Positions 28,677 through 36,328 of a stretch of 64,000 nt of DNA are shown here, piece after piece. This stretch comes from an uncultured Desulfuromusa sp. (GTDB taxonomy: Bacteria; Desulfobacterota; Desulfuromonadia; Desulfuromonadales; Geopsychrobacteraceae). The notes under the pieces are model-generated. The model saw only the letters and a program-made list of their open reading frames with translations. It was not told where the DNA came from and did not search any database. A program made the position numbers and the translations under genes. Position 1 is the first letter of the stretch, and each line of letters begins with the position of its first letter. The stretch covers positions 1 to 64,000 of the forward strand of contig NZ_OY776574.1 of assembly GCF_963675815.1 (NCBI RefSeq). Direction: 5' to 3'.

Positions 28677-29168
28677 ATGAGCTTTAATCATTTTGATGAC
28701 CATGGACAGGCGATCATGGTTGATGTCAGCGAAAAAAAGAAAACTATGAGGACTGCCATTGTCACGGCTCGGGTGCTCATGAAACAGAAAACCCTGAAAT
28801 CAATTCTGGAGGGAGACACCCGAAAAGGTGATGTTCTCGGTGTTGCTCGTCTTGCAGGAATCGCCGCCAGCAAGAAAACTCCCGACCTGATCCCCCTGTC
28901 ACATCCACTGGCGATCCATCATGCGTCTATCGACTTTGATTGCAATCTTGATGCTGGAGAAATTACCGTCCGTGCCACTGTCCGTGCATTTGAACGGACC
29001 GGTGTCGAGATGGAAGCAATGGTGTCAGCCTCCCTAGCGGCATTGACTATCTATGATATGTGTAAAGGTGTTGACAAAGGAATCCAGGTAGAAAATATCT
29101 CACTTGAATTCAAAGAGGGCGGCAAGAGTGGAACTTACCGGAAGGACTCCTCCCCTGGAGATCAATAA
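28677..29168 (+). CDS. moaC: Cyclic pyranopterin monophosphate synthase MoaC
   Basis: MoaC works with MoaA in the first step of Mo-cofactor synthesis, making cPMP from GTP. The 163-residue protein has the family landmarks: MVDVSEKKKTMRTAIVTA, GDVLGVARLAGIAASKKTPDLIPLSHPL (containing the catalytic histidine in LSHPL), ERTGVEMEAMVSASLAALTIYDMCKG. The C terminus is slightly longer than usual. It lies 46 bases after moaE and one base before the next start codon, so the genes are clearly one transcript. Confidence 0.95.
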   Translation: MSFNHFDDHGQAIMVDVSEKKKTMRTAIVTARVLMKQKTLKSILEGDTRKGDVLGVARLAGIAASKKTPDLIPLSHPLAIHHASIDFDCNLDAGEITVRATVRAFERTGVEMEAMVSASLAALTIYDMCKGVDKGIQVENISLEFKEGGKSGTYRKDSSPGDQ

Positions 29169-29169
29169 A

Positions 29170-29574
29170 ATGCACGCAGCAATTAAAGCACTCAGTGCCA
29201 AAGGTTCAATAATCACCCAAATAGACACGAAAGAACAGGATTTGAGTGATTGGTTTATCGAAGTCATGATTAAGCCAATCACGGATCATGTTGTTCCTGA
29301 GACTCTGGAACTGGTAATGAAACATCTATCTAACTGGTGTAACTCTTCTATTGCGGAATTGTTTATCACCTGCGTTGGCAACGAGGTGACCTCACAATAT
29401 GTCACCTCTTCGGCAAAATTGAACATCAGCGAGCAAGGGCGCCTCGAAAGCAAAAACAAAGATGCGGTCTTCTCAATCGTTGGAATCCGTGACAGTTCAC
29501 ACATCCCGGAAAAATCCGCACGTACAGAAGTTAGGACAAGTAAACTTTTCCCCGATTGGGCAGACAGATATTAA
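29170..29574 (+). CDS. Hypothetical protein between moaC and mobB
   Basis: The ATG at 29170 follows the moaC stop by one base and gives a 134-residue product; longer starts lie inside moaC. I recognise no family. It has no signal peptide or membrane segment. Notable segments are KGSIITQIDTKEQDLSDW, a central CNSSIAELFITCVGNEV with two cysteines, and a charged C terminus ending FPDWADRY. Its position between two cofactor genes with no gap suggests a role in, or regulated with, molybdopterin synthesis. This is inference from context only. Confidence 0.65.
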   Translation: MHAAIKALSAKGSIITQIDTKEQDLSDWFIEVMIKPITDHVVPETLELVMKHLSNWCNSSIAELFITCVGNEVTSQYVTSSAKLNISEQGRLESKNKDAVFSIVGIRDSSHIPEKSARTEVRTSKLFPDWADRY

Positions 29575-29588
29575 TTGGCGGCAGTACT

Positions 29589-30140
29589 ATGAGCGACCAC
29601 ATCAGCAGTCCCGACAACCCGAAGAGCAGCAATAAGCCATCAAGAAAACAGCGGCTTGTTTCTTTTGCCGGTTATTCTGGTAGCGGCAAAACAACCCTGG
29701 TAGAAGCCGTCATTAAATTATTGACAAAACGAGGCTATAAAGTCGGAGCAATAAAACATGATGGCCATCGGTTCGATATCGACAAACCGGGGAAGGATAG
29801 TTGGCGCATGACCAACGCTGGAGCCAGCGTCACTGTCATTACCGATGATCGCAAGCTTGCAATGATCAAACAGCATGATGCAACCCCGCCTCCGGAAAAA
29901 ATTATTTCTGACTATTTCAGTGAGATGGACATTGTCATCATTGAAGGCTGGAAGAGGACATCTGTTAACAGGATTGAAGTTTATCGCAAAGAAATAGGCC
30001 GAGAAGCACTTTGCCTGACGAGCCAGGATGACGGATTTGTTGCGATTGCAACAGATATTCATATTGAAACCGCTCTTCCCCAACTCGATATCAACAACCC
30101 GCAGGTTGTCGTCAACTTTATCGTTGATCAGCTTGTGTAG
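29589..30140 (+). CDS. mobB: Molybdopterin-guanine dinucleotide biosynthesis adaptor MobB
   Basis: The product is a P-loop GTPase-like protein. Residues around 20-35 give VSFAGYSGSGKTTLVEAVI (Walker A GYSGSGKTT), followed by GYKVGAIKHDGHRFDID, a MobB signature, and SWRMTNAGASVTV, then DIVIIEGWKR as the Walker-B-like strand. MobB is thought to assist MobA or deliver GTP for bis-MGD formation. The ATG at 29589 is used; an upstream start at 29556 lies inside the preceding gene. mobA itself is in a separate operon at 34360. Length is normal for the family. Confidence 0.93.
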   Translation: MSDHISSPDNPKSSNKPSRKQRLVSFAGYSGSGKTTLVEAVIKLLTKRGYKVGAIKHDGHRFDIDKPGKDSWRMTNAGASVTVITDDRKLAMIKQHDATPPPEKIISDYFSEMDIVIIEGWKRTSVNRIEVYRKEIGREALCLTSQDDGFVAIATDIHIETALPQLDINNPQVVVNFIVDQLV

Positions 30141-30193
30141 CAAACAGCAACATGAGGAGATTAAATGGCAGAAATAATGGCGATAAAGTTTGT

Positions 30194-30227
30194 GGTAGCT
30201 GTCCTCAATTCTGGTTGACCAGCTACC
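30194..30227 (+). terminator. Possible hairpin after mobB
   Basis: GGTAGCTG at 30194-30201 pairs with CAGCTACC at 30220-30227 across an 18-base loop, about 55 bases after the mobB stop. There is no T tract, so an intrinsic terminator is uncertain. Confidence 0.35.
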
Positions 30228-30347
30228 CCTCAAGAATAGGCTTCAGAAGCAAGATCCACAGGCCACGAAAGAACAATTTTTGAAACAATATAGCCCATGC
30301 TGTTATCGGCTTCTGTACTGAAAATATCACTGAGACAAGGAAATAAG

Positions 30348-30530
30348 ATGATGGAAAAAAAATTAAAACAACCATGCAGGAATATCATTTCATTCAGAGT
30401 CAATGAGCAGGAACGTCAAGCCCTCACAACATTGGCATCTAAATCAGGGATGAACATATCGGCAATGATGCGAAATATTGTTAAGCAAATGTCTGCCGTC
30501 TCCTACAAACAGACAGGCGAACCGCAATGA
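30348..30530 (+). CDS. Small ribbon-helix-helix-like protein
   Basis: This 60-residue basic product begins MMEKKLKQPCRN and contains IISFRVNEQERQALTTLA followed by SKSGMNISAMMRNIVKQM, which fits the short beta-strand plus two helices of Arc/CopG/MetJ-type DNA-binding proteins. The start has AAGGAAATAAG just upstream. It stands alone after mobB, with about 200 bases between, and no partner toxin gene is visible next to it, so a plain small regulator is more likely than an antitoxin. Family call by pattern only. Confidence 0.65.
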   Translation: MMEKKLKQPCRNIISFRVNEQERQALTTLASKSGMNISAMMRNIVKQMSAVSYKQTGEPQ

Positions 30531-30844
30531 GAGATAAAAGCTAGGCATATAAATATGAAACCAGAAACATGCTTCGAGCGAACGATATTGATATGAAAGG
30601 AGGTATCTGCGTCAGGGATAAGGATAAGGTTGTCCACTCTCCACGTAACAGGCAAGTAATATTGTGGACTGTGAACTAACAAGGTCATAAGCGCACAAAA
30701 AAAATTTCCCTCTTAACTTCCCTGCAATTTTTCCGACAGGAAAATCGAACTAACCCGTGCGTTCTGACTATTGGTAAGCGCCTCTGCTTCAGAGTCGTTT
30801 CCGACAGAGGAGAGCTTTTAATCTCTTAGAATGTGGAGAAAAAA
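30531..30844 (+). other. Leader region of the WG-repeat gene with alternative hairpins
   Basis: No gene is convincing in these 314 bases. CCTCTG at 30781-30786 can pair either with CAGAG at 30790-30794 (loop CTT) or with CAGAGG at 30805-30810, two mutually exclusive stems just upstream of the gene's GTGGAG ribosome site. No known riboswitch consensus was recognised. Confidence 0.35.
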
Positions 30845-31411
30845 ATGAATAGGTTCAAGGTTGTATTACTGACATCGCTTATCTTTTTACTGGTCTCGAT
30901 TTCTGGTGTCGCAGCACAAAACCTGATTCCAATCTATGACAAAGGGACTTCATTGTGGGGCTATGCCATGGAAAAACCAGATGGAGAAGGGTCGGTAAAT
31001 TGGATAGTTGAGCCACAGTTTGCTTGGGCTGGCAGCTTTAATGAAGGGATGGCAAGTGTGATAATTGGTTGCCGATATGCTGACTGCAAGAACGAACCAG
31101 GTGGTCGAAAGTTGAGCAGGCGTGCTCATGTTGTCATTTCAAATGATTTTAAACGTACGGATTTTGTTGTTCCTGAAGATGACAGTGAATTTGAAAATGC
31201 TTTATTTAATGACATGAGTGTCTACGCTATCGCCAATGACAATTATGGTCACATTGGTAGATTTGGTTCAGAAATCCTCGGTCACGCATGTGTGAAACTG
31301 AAAAAGAAGCCTGAAAATTTAAACTGTCAAGATTTTTTCATCGACAAAAAAGGTCATCTCAAAATCATGACCAACGGAGAGTTGGTTTCTGCTGATATAG
31401 CTTCACTTTGA
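30845..31411 (+). CDS. Exported WG-repeat-like protein
   Basis: The 188-residue product has a signal peptide (MNRFKVVLLTSLIFLLVS, cleavage near GVAAQ). The mature part reads IPIYDKGTSLWGYAMEKPDG and WIVEPQFAWAGSFNEGMASVIIG, matching the WG-repeat pattern (WGY, then P-x-F-x-x-AxxFxEGxAxV). Only one or two repeats are clear. Later cysteines (CRYADCKNEP, CVKLKKKPENLNC) could form disulfides. The ATG at 30845 with GGAG is preferred over 30833. The protein is probably periplasmic; function unknown. Confidence 0.78.
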   Translation: MNRFKVVLLTSLIFLLVSISGVAAQNLIPIYDKGTSLWGYAMEKPDGEGSVNWIVEPQFAWAGSFNEGMASVIIGCRYADCKNEPGGRKLSRRAHVVISNDFKRTDFVVPEDDSEFENALFNDMSVYAIANDNYGHIGRFGSEILGHACVKLKKKPENLNCQDFFIDKKGHLKIMTNGELVSADIASL

Positions 31412-31436
31412 ACTCTTTTTTAAAGCAAGTTACTTG

Positions 31437-31460
31437 GGTGCCATGTACCCACATGGCACC
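31437..31460 (+). terminator. Hairpin after the WG-repeat gene
   Basis: GGTGCCATGT (31437-31446) and ACATGGCACC (31451-31460) form a perfect 10-bp stem with a 4-base loop, 26 bases after the stop codon. A weak T-rich stretch follows only about 30 bases later, so termination may be inefficient. Confidence 0.5.
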
Positions 31461-31649
31461 AGTGAAAATATGACTTCCCCCTTTTTCCCGCGACACCTCA
31501 TCAATCAGCTTTAGAATTCCTTTGGACCGGTAATCTTTATCGCTTTCTCAAATTTGTGCTTACGAAAAATGTCACGTCTCGAATTTTCCTGATAGCCGTT
31601 GTAAATATAACCCCGCTAAATAGATTTCAGGGGCCAAGGTCAAATTGTA

Positions 31650-32660
31650 TTATTCTTGCGTTTTCTCAACGACACATGAAGCGGCACTTTTGCGCCCGCC
31701 ATTACCCACCAGAATGACTCCTGAAACAACCAGCAAAGCCCCACCTATTTGTATTGGAGAAATAGATTCATCCAACAACCACCAACCTAACCCAATCGTC
31801 AGGATGGGCCCAAGACTACCTATCAGTGCAGCAGGAGCACTACCTATTCGTTTAATTGCAGCTGCCAACGCAAGAACTGGCATAACGGTGGAAAAAGTTG
31901 CCATAACTAAAGCTAGTAGATAAATTTTCCAAGGCTGAGATAATGCGTTGAGAGGATGGCTGACCCCAAAGTGCGCTAGAGTAGCTGCTGTAGAAATGAT
32001 CAGCGCCGAACAGGCAAATCGGGAAGAACCATATGTGGCAATCAGATGCCGCCCTCCAGAAAGATAGAAAGCGTAGCAGAGAGCCGACAAAAAGATAAAT
32101 CCGCCACCAACCCAAATTTCCTCCTGCACACCGGCGACATTCATATCGTGAACAAATGCCAGGCTAATACCGGAATAACAAATCAAAACAGCCAACCACT
32201 CGTAGCCTCTGATCTTGCGTCGACAAAAAATAGCATCAAAAAACAGGGTCAAGAGAGGAAAGCTGAACAAGATCATCCTTTCCAATCCAGCTGAAACGTA
32301 ATTTAAACCCAAGAAATCGAAAATACTTGCACCGTAGTAACCGACACACCCAAGAATGATGACGACAGCTAAATCTTTCCGACTCAGGCTCTGACCATGA
32401 TTTCCCGAAAACCAGAGTAACAAGAGGAAGAATGGCAATGCAAAAAGCATTCGCAGCGTTAGTAAAGTGACAGCATCAACAGGCACCTGTTGAGGTAAGG
32501 CGTAAGCTAATTTGATCAGAATCGCCTTGAAGGAAAATCCAAAAGCTGAAATAACCGCTAGCCAGAGGCCAAGACTATAACCGTCCGAACCTAATTGGGC
32601 TGTAAGCTTTTTCCCAAAAATGTTTCCCCTCTGCCGCTTTATGTCAGAACGCTCGGTCAC
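31650..32660 (-). CDS. EamA/DMT-family membrane transporter
   Basis: The 336-residue protein has about ten hydrophobic segments arranged as two five-helix EamA halves (first half from GLWLAVISAFGFSFKAILIKLAY, second from GGGFIFLSALCYAFYLSG). Near the C terminus it has the typical IGSLGPILTIGLGWWLLDESI and GGALLVVSGVILV. Family members export amino acids, nucleotides or other small metabolites; the substrate here is unknown. It overlaps the preceding NifU-like gene by 4 bases and is the last gene of a three-gene leftward operon with the ketopantoate-reductase-like gene. Confidence 0.88.
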   Translation of the reverse strand: MTERSDIKRQRGNIFGKKLTAQLGSDGYSLGLWLAVISAFGFSFKAILIKLAYALPQQVPVDAVTLLTLRMLFALPFFLLLLWFSGNHGQSLSRKDLAVVIILGCVGYYGASIFDFLGLNYVSAGLERMILFSFPLLTLFFDAIFCRRKIRGYEWLAVLICYSGISLAFVHDMNVAGVQEEIWVGGGFIFLSALCYAFYLSGGRHLIATYGSSRFACSALIISTAATLAHFGVSHPLNALSQPWKIYLLALVMATFSTVMPVLALAAAIKRIGSAPAALIGSLGPILTIGLGWWLLDESISPIQIGGALLVVSGVILVGNGGRKSAASCVVEKTQE

Positions 32661-32896
32661 AACTTCAGATCAAATGACATATCAAACTTTACAACCGCAT
32701 CCGGGTATATTTTCTTGATCGCTCTTTCTACCCGCAAGCGATGCATCCAGAGAAAGTGTTCGGGAATGAATTCATCCTCTGTTTGCCATAAACAGATCGT
32801 GCCATCCTGTTCAATTCCAGCCAGTTCCATCGTTCCACCATCGACTTTAATTCCAGGCTGCAAAGTAGTTAAAATTTCACCGATCTTTTCTTTCAT
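32657..32896 (-). CDS. NifU C-terminal-domain-like protein lacking CxxC
   Basis: The ATG at 32896 is preferred because GGAGG lies 8 bases upstream; it yields 79 residues. The sequence MKEKIGEILTTLQPGIKVDGG followed by TMELAGIEQDGTICLW and later HRLRVERAIKKIYPDAVV follows the NifU/Nfu scaffold pattern (LrPxLxxDGGdvELv, then a C-terminal helix). The scaffold's CxxC that binds the Fe-S cluster is absent: that region reads DEFIPEHFLWMH and contains no cysteine. It therefore probably does not carry a cluster. It lies between the reductase gene and the EamA gene in one operon. Confidence 0.65.
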   Translation of the reverse strand: MKEKIGEILTTLQPGIKVDGGTMELAGIEQDGTICLWQTEDEFIPEHFLWMHRLRVERAIKKIYPDAVVKFDMSFDLKL

Positions 32897-32919
32897 CCGT
32901 TTTTCCTCCAGCATTTAAG

Positions 32920-33927
32920 TTAGGAATCACCTGCATCAGGATATAATCCCCTCTGCCGTGCGTATAAACGTGATAAGCCCAAAAGCGTATCTATTTCGGG
33001 TGTTTCGACACCAACCTTGTGACCGATCTCCCGTACCGCAGCCACCAAAGCATCCAGTTCTAGCGAACGACCTGCCTCAACATCCTGCAGCATGGAGGTT
33101 TTGAATGCTCCCAACTGACGAGTTACGGCATTGCGCTCTTCACCGGTTTGACTTATGGGGCAACCAATCTTTTCTCCGATCTCCGAAGCTTCAGCCATAA
33201 CCTTGAGGCAAAAACGGTTAACCAAGGGATCGTCGAGGATTTTATCGCAAGTTGCACCAGTCAGTGCCGAGACTGGGTTCATGGTCATATTCCCCCAAAG
33301 TTTGTACCAGATTTCTCGCTGAATCGAGGTCGTTGTTTCAATCTCGATTCCAGCTACAGAAAAAAGCCTCGCGATAGCCTTCAACCGTTTGGAATCTGAT
33401 CCATCGGGCTCGCCGATAACTATCTTTTTACCGAAAACATGACGAGCAAACCCGAGCCCGTTTGAAGCAAAACTGCCGTGAACAACCGCACCGACCACCC
33501 TGTCTCTGGGAATAGCCGCTGTAATTTTTCCGCCAACGTCGACAGATTCGAGTTGCAGCCCGGAATATTCGCCGTTCGTCCCTTGAAAAAACCACCATGG
33601 GACACCATTCATGGCGGTTAAAACAACGGTCTCCGGACCGATCAAGGGGGTGATTTTAGCAGCAACTTCGGTCATTGACTGTGCTTTCACAGCAACAATG
33701 ACAAGGTCTTGGACTCCCAGATCAGCCGGGTCATCTGATGCGCGTACAGGAGTGGCGATGATGTCGTCGCCCATTTGCAGTTTCAACCCATTTGCCTGCA
33801 GGGTATCAAGGGTCGCACCACGAGCAACAACGCTTACGTCACTGCCACTTTTTGCTAACAATGCGCCAATGAACCCACCGACGGCACCAACACCATAGAT
33901 ACAAACCTTTTTCATCATGACCTTCAT
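32920..33927 (-). CDS. 2-dehydropantoate 2-reductase-like protein (PanE/ApbA family)
   Basis: The 335-residue protein opens with an NAD(P)-binding GxGxxG fold (VCIYGVGAVGGFIGALLAKSG). It has family-typical segments: DLVIVAVKAQSM, VVLTAMNGVPWWFF, a catalytic lysine candidate in REIWYKLWGNMTMNPVSALTG, and a C-terminal helical domain with SMLQDVEAGRSLELDALVAA. Classical PanE makes pantoate for coenzyme A, but this family includes many paralogues with other substrates, and the neighbours (NifU-like, EamA) give no pantothenate link. ATGs at 33927, 33918 and 33915 are all possible. A sigma-54-type promoter lies 65 bases upstream. Confidence 0.85.
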   Translation of the reverse strand: MKVMMKKVCIYGVGAVGGFIGALLAKSGSDVSVVARGATLDTLQANGLKLQMGDDIIATPVRASDDPADLGVQDLVIVAVKAQSMTEVAAKITPLIGPETVVLTAMNGVPWWFFQGTNGEYSGLQLESVDVGGKITAAIPRDRVVGAVVHGSFASNGLGFARHVFGKKIVIGEPDGSDSKRLKAIARLFSVAGIEIETTTSIQREIWYKLWGNMTMNPVSALTGATCDKILDDPLVNRFCLKVMAEASEIGEKIGCPISQTGEERNAVTRQLGAFKTSMLQDVEAGRSLELDALVAAVREIGHKVGVETPEIDTLLGLSRLYARQRGLYPDAGDS

Positions 33928-33991
33928 TCACCTTTCCCGAACCACTCATCAGTTCATCAATCTTTCATGAAATTGCCACCATTGCAGAATT

Positions 33992-34007
33992 TGCAATCAT
34001 CGTACCT
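33992..34007 (-). promoter_or_regulatory. Sigma-54-type promoter of the leftward reductase operon
   Basis: On the minus strand, AGGTACGATGATTGCA has GG and GC 12 bases apart (complement positions 34005-34006 and 33993-33994). The predicted start is near 33981, about 55 bases before the reductase gene. It faces away from the mobA promoter, with the enhancer-like sites between. Confidence 0.62.
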
Positions 34008-34140
34008 TGACGGGATAAAAGGAGATGAAACCAACCAGAAGGAATAATACAGAAACCCTCACCCGGCAACCGAAAGCACAGAAGCGAATCTCCCACACAA
34101 AGTCGCAATCAACGCATTGAACACCTTGAATGATCTACCC

Positions 34141-34185
34141 TGTCCCAAAATGAGACAGAAGATTTTTTCAGTCTCAAAAAAAAAC
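34141..34185. promoter_or_regulatory. Pair of candidate enhancer sites between divergent promoters
   Basis: GTCCCAAAATGAGAC at 34142-34156 (within TGTCCCAAAATGAGACA) matches the palindrome at 27915 with one change. A weaker half site, GTCTCAAAAAAAAAC, follows at 34171-34185, centre to centre 29 bases away. The strong site is about 160 bases from the predicted start on each side (33981 and 34308). Confidence 0.65.
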
Positions 34186-34281
34186 AGAATTCAGCAGAGA
34201 CAGAATCCCGTTACCCTTAATCCAGTCGTCAGAAAGCCATACCAAACGCTTCTACGAACTCCCGACATAAACTTTAGTTGC

Positions 34282-34297
34282 TGGCACGATCCTTGCC
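34282..34297 (+). promoter_or_regulatory. Sigma-54 promoter of the mobA operon
   Basis: TGGCACGATCCTTGCC is close to the ideal TGGCACG-N4-TTGCW, with GG at 34283-34284 and GC at 34295-34296. The predicted start is near 34308, giving a leader of about 50 bases to the mobA ATG at 34360. Confidence 0.82.
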
Positions 34298-34359
34298 ATT
34301 TTACGGTCAACAGCAATCAGATTCAGCGCCCTCAATTCACTATTGAGCAAGGACAGGCA

Positions 34360-35073
34360 ATGTACTTATCGAAATCAGCACAGAGCAATGGAAGCAAAGG
34401 CGCCTCAGCAAAAAAAAGGCAAGAAGAACCGATTACCGGTGTCATTCTCGCTGGCGGAAAATCAAGGCGTATGGGTCGCAATAAAGCATTGCTCGACCTC
34501 GGTGGCATTTGTCTGATCGAAAAAACTTATCAGACCATGTCACATCTCTTTCAAGAGGTCATCCTGATCACCAACACGCCTGAGGATTATGCTTTTCTCA
34601 ACTGCCGCTGTCAGGGGGATATTTATCCAGGAATTGGCTCCATTGCCGGACTCCACGCTGCCCTGAGCACTAGCAATAACGAGCGCATTTTTGTTGTCCC
34701 CTGCGATATGCCTTTTCTGAACCCTGCACTTATTACCCTCTTATGCCGGAAAGAGAAAACTTATGATGCGGTTGTCCCTTTCAGCAACCAGGGGATTGAA
34801 CCGCTACACGCACTCTACCATCGCCGTTGTCTGCCACAACTGGAACGGGCGATAGCGGAGGGAGATAAAAAATTGCAAAACTTCCTTCAGGACATCTGGA
34901 CCTATTTCCTTCCGGTGAGCGCATATCAACATATTCCGGATGCTGAACAGTCTTTCCGCAATGTCAACCGGCCGGAAGATTATGCTGCTCTCGACATTCC
35001 GCAGAAAAGCAAGATAAGCCCTGAGTGGCAGGCGGCAGGTTCCTGTTTTACACGCTCTATGGAAGCTTTGTGA
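34360..35073 (+). CDS. mobA: Molybdenum cofactor guanylyltransferase MobA
   Basis: MobA attaches GMP from GTP to molybdopterin. The nucleotidyltransferase signature GVILAGGKSRRMGRNKALLDL is present about 25 residues in, followed by GIGSIAGLHAAL and the metal-binding VVPCDMPFLNP. The frame stays open upstream to 34117, but the ATG at 34360 has AAGGAC upstream and lies downstream of the sigma-54 promoter, so the longer start would precede transcription. The 237-residue product has a slightly long C-terminal tail. It is first in an operon with an Fe-S protein, a molybdopterin oxidoreductase, a DUF2064 protein and a DUF169 protein. Confidence 0.92.
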   Translation: MYLSKSAQSNGSKGASAKKRQEEPITGVILAGGKSRRMGRNKALLDLGGICLIEKTYQTMSHLFQEVILITNTPEDYAFLNCRCQGDIYPGIGSIAGLHAALSTSNNERIFVVPCDMPFLNPALITLLCRKEKTYDAVVPFSNQGIEPLHALYHRRCLPQLERAIAEGDKKLQNFLQDIWTYFLPVSAYQHIPDAEQSFRNVNRPEDYAALDIPQKSKISPEWQAAGSCFTRSMEAL

Positions 35074-35080
35074 GGAGACA

Positions 35081-36277
35081 ATGAAAGTATCTAATTTTCG
35101 TACAGAGCAGACTCTCAAGAAATTTACGGAAAAATGCGTTTCCTGCAGACTTTGTTTTAAGGAATGTGAAGTACTGTCTGGCTTGAATCTTTCACCAGCG
35201 ACAATCGCTGAAACCCTCTTGACGCGAGATCAATTCTCAATTGACTTCATAGAAGCGATTCAAAAATGCTCGTTATGTGGACTTTGCAGCCATAACTGTC
35301 CATTAGGCCTGTATCCCAACGAACTGATGATGGCTGCCAGAGAATTGCTGGTCAGTGGCCAAACGGTCGATAGCGATGACTACCGAGTGTTGCAGGTAGA
35401 TCATGAACATCACATCTTCAGCCTGTATCGTAAAACCTGGCAAATCGAATATAAAAAATTACATCGTAAACAGAGTCCGGTCCTGTTTTTCCCCGGATGC
35501 ACCTTATCCAGTTATGCACCGCGGCTCACCCGAACGGCCTACTACTGGCTACAGCAACAGGGTATGGATATCGGCCTGAACGAGCAATGTTGTGGCCTGC
35601 CACTGGAAAGCATCGGCCTTTTTGATCGCCACTTAAAGTACATCAATCGATTGGAAAAAGAGTTCTCGGATGCAGGAGTAAAGCAGATCGTTACAGCATG
35701 CCCCAACTGTTTTTACCACCTGCAAGGCAAATTTGCCGGTATTGAGGTTCTCTCCCTTTACCAGCTGTTGGTAGATGCCGGGATCAGGGTTGCTGCAATG
35801 GATGGTCCGGTCACAATCCATGATTCCTGTCCTGATCGCCTGAGTGGCCAGATCGGCTGTTCCGTCCGCACATTGCTGGACAAGAACATACAGGTCGAAA
35901 TGATCCACCACAAAGAATCAACAATTTGCTGCGGTGCAGGAGGTTTGGTCTCGATGGTTGACCCGCAACTCAGCAACCAAAGAGCCGCAACTCGTCTGGA
36001 GGAATTCCAACAAAGCAGCACCAATTATTGTGTCAGTGCCTGCATGGGATGCGTCAAACGTCTTGAATCTGTTCACAAAGAACTGTCGGCTGATAAATCC
36101 GATAATGAAAAACCTCTTTCACAGCTGCAGATCATTCACATTCTTGAGCTGGTTTTCAATCTGCGGATCAATCATGAAGAGCTACAACAACAGTTAGAAC
36201 TGATGTGGCAGGGTGAGCAAGGAGAACAGAATATCCAACTTCTGACAGAGGATACAGAAATCCAAACAGTCACTTAG
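35081..36277 (+). CDS. HdrD/GlpC-like Fe-S protein with CCG domains
   Basis: The 398-residue protein has an N-terminal two-cluster ferredoxin domain (CVSCRLCFKECEV and CSLCGLCSHNCPLG) and two cysteine-rich CCG domains (PGCTLSS...EQCCGLPLES, and HDSCPDR...ICCGAGG with CVSACMGCVKR). This is the architecture of heterodisulfide-reductase subunit D and of electron-transfer subunits of glycolate or lactate oxidases. It is cytoplasmic. It starts 8 bases after mobA and precedes the molybdopterin oxidoreductase gene, so it is a good candidate for that enzyme's electron partner. Substrate unknown. Confidence 0.88.
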   Translation: MKVSNFRTEQTLKKFTEKCVSCRLCFKECEVLSGLNLSPATIAETLLTRDQFSIDFIEAIQKCSLCGLCSHNCPLGLYPNELMMAARELLVSGQTVDSDDYRVLQVDHEHHIFSLYRKTWQIEYKKLHRKQSPVLFFPGCTLSSYAPRLTRTAYYWLQQQGMDIGLNEQCCGLPLESIGLFDRHLKYINRLEKEFSDAGVKQIVTACPNCFYHLQGKFAGIEVLSLYQLLVDAGIRVAAMDGPVTIHDSCPDRLSGQIGCSVRTLLDKNIQVEMIHHKESTICCGAGGLVSMVDPQLSNQRAATRLEEFQQSSTNYCVSACMGCVKRLESVHKELSADKSDNEKPLSQLQIIHILELVFNLRINHEELQQQLELMWQGEQGEQNIQLLTEDTEIQTVT

Positions 36278-36328
36278 CAATTGCAAGCATCGGATACTAC
36301 GTTTCGCTTTCAAGCGAAGGAGCCGTTC

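Noticed and set aside
30165..30218. 17-codon ORF with a good ribosome site after mobB
   Set aside because: Too short to support; no similarity recognised. It could be a truncated gene start or leader peptide.
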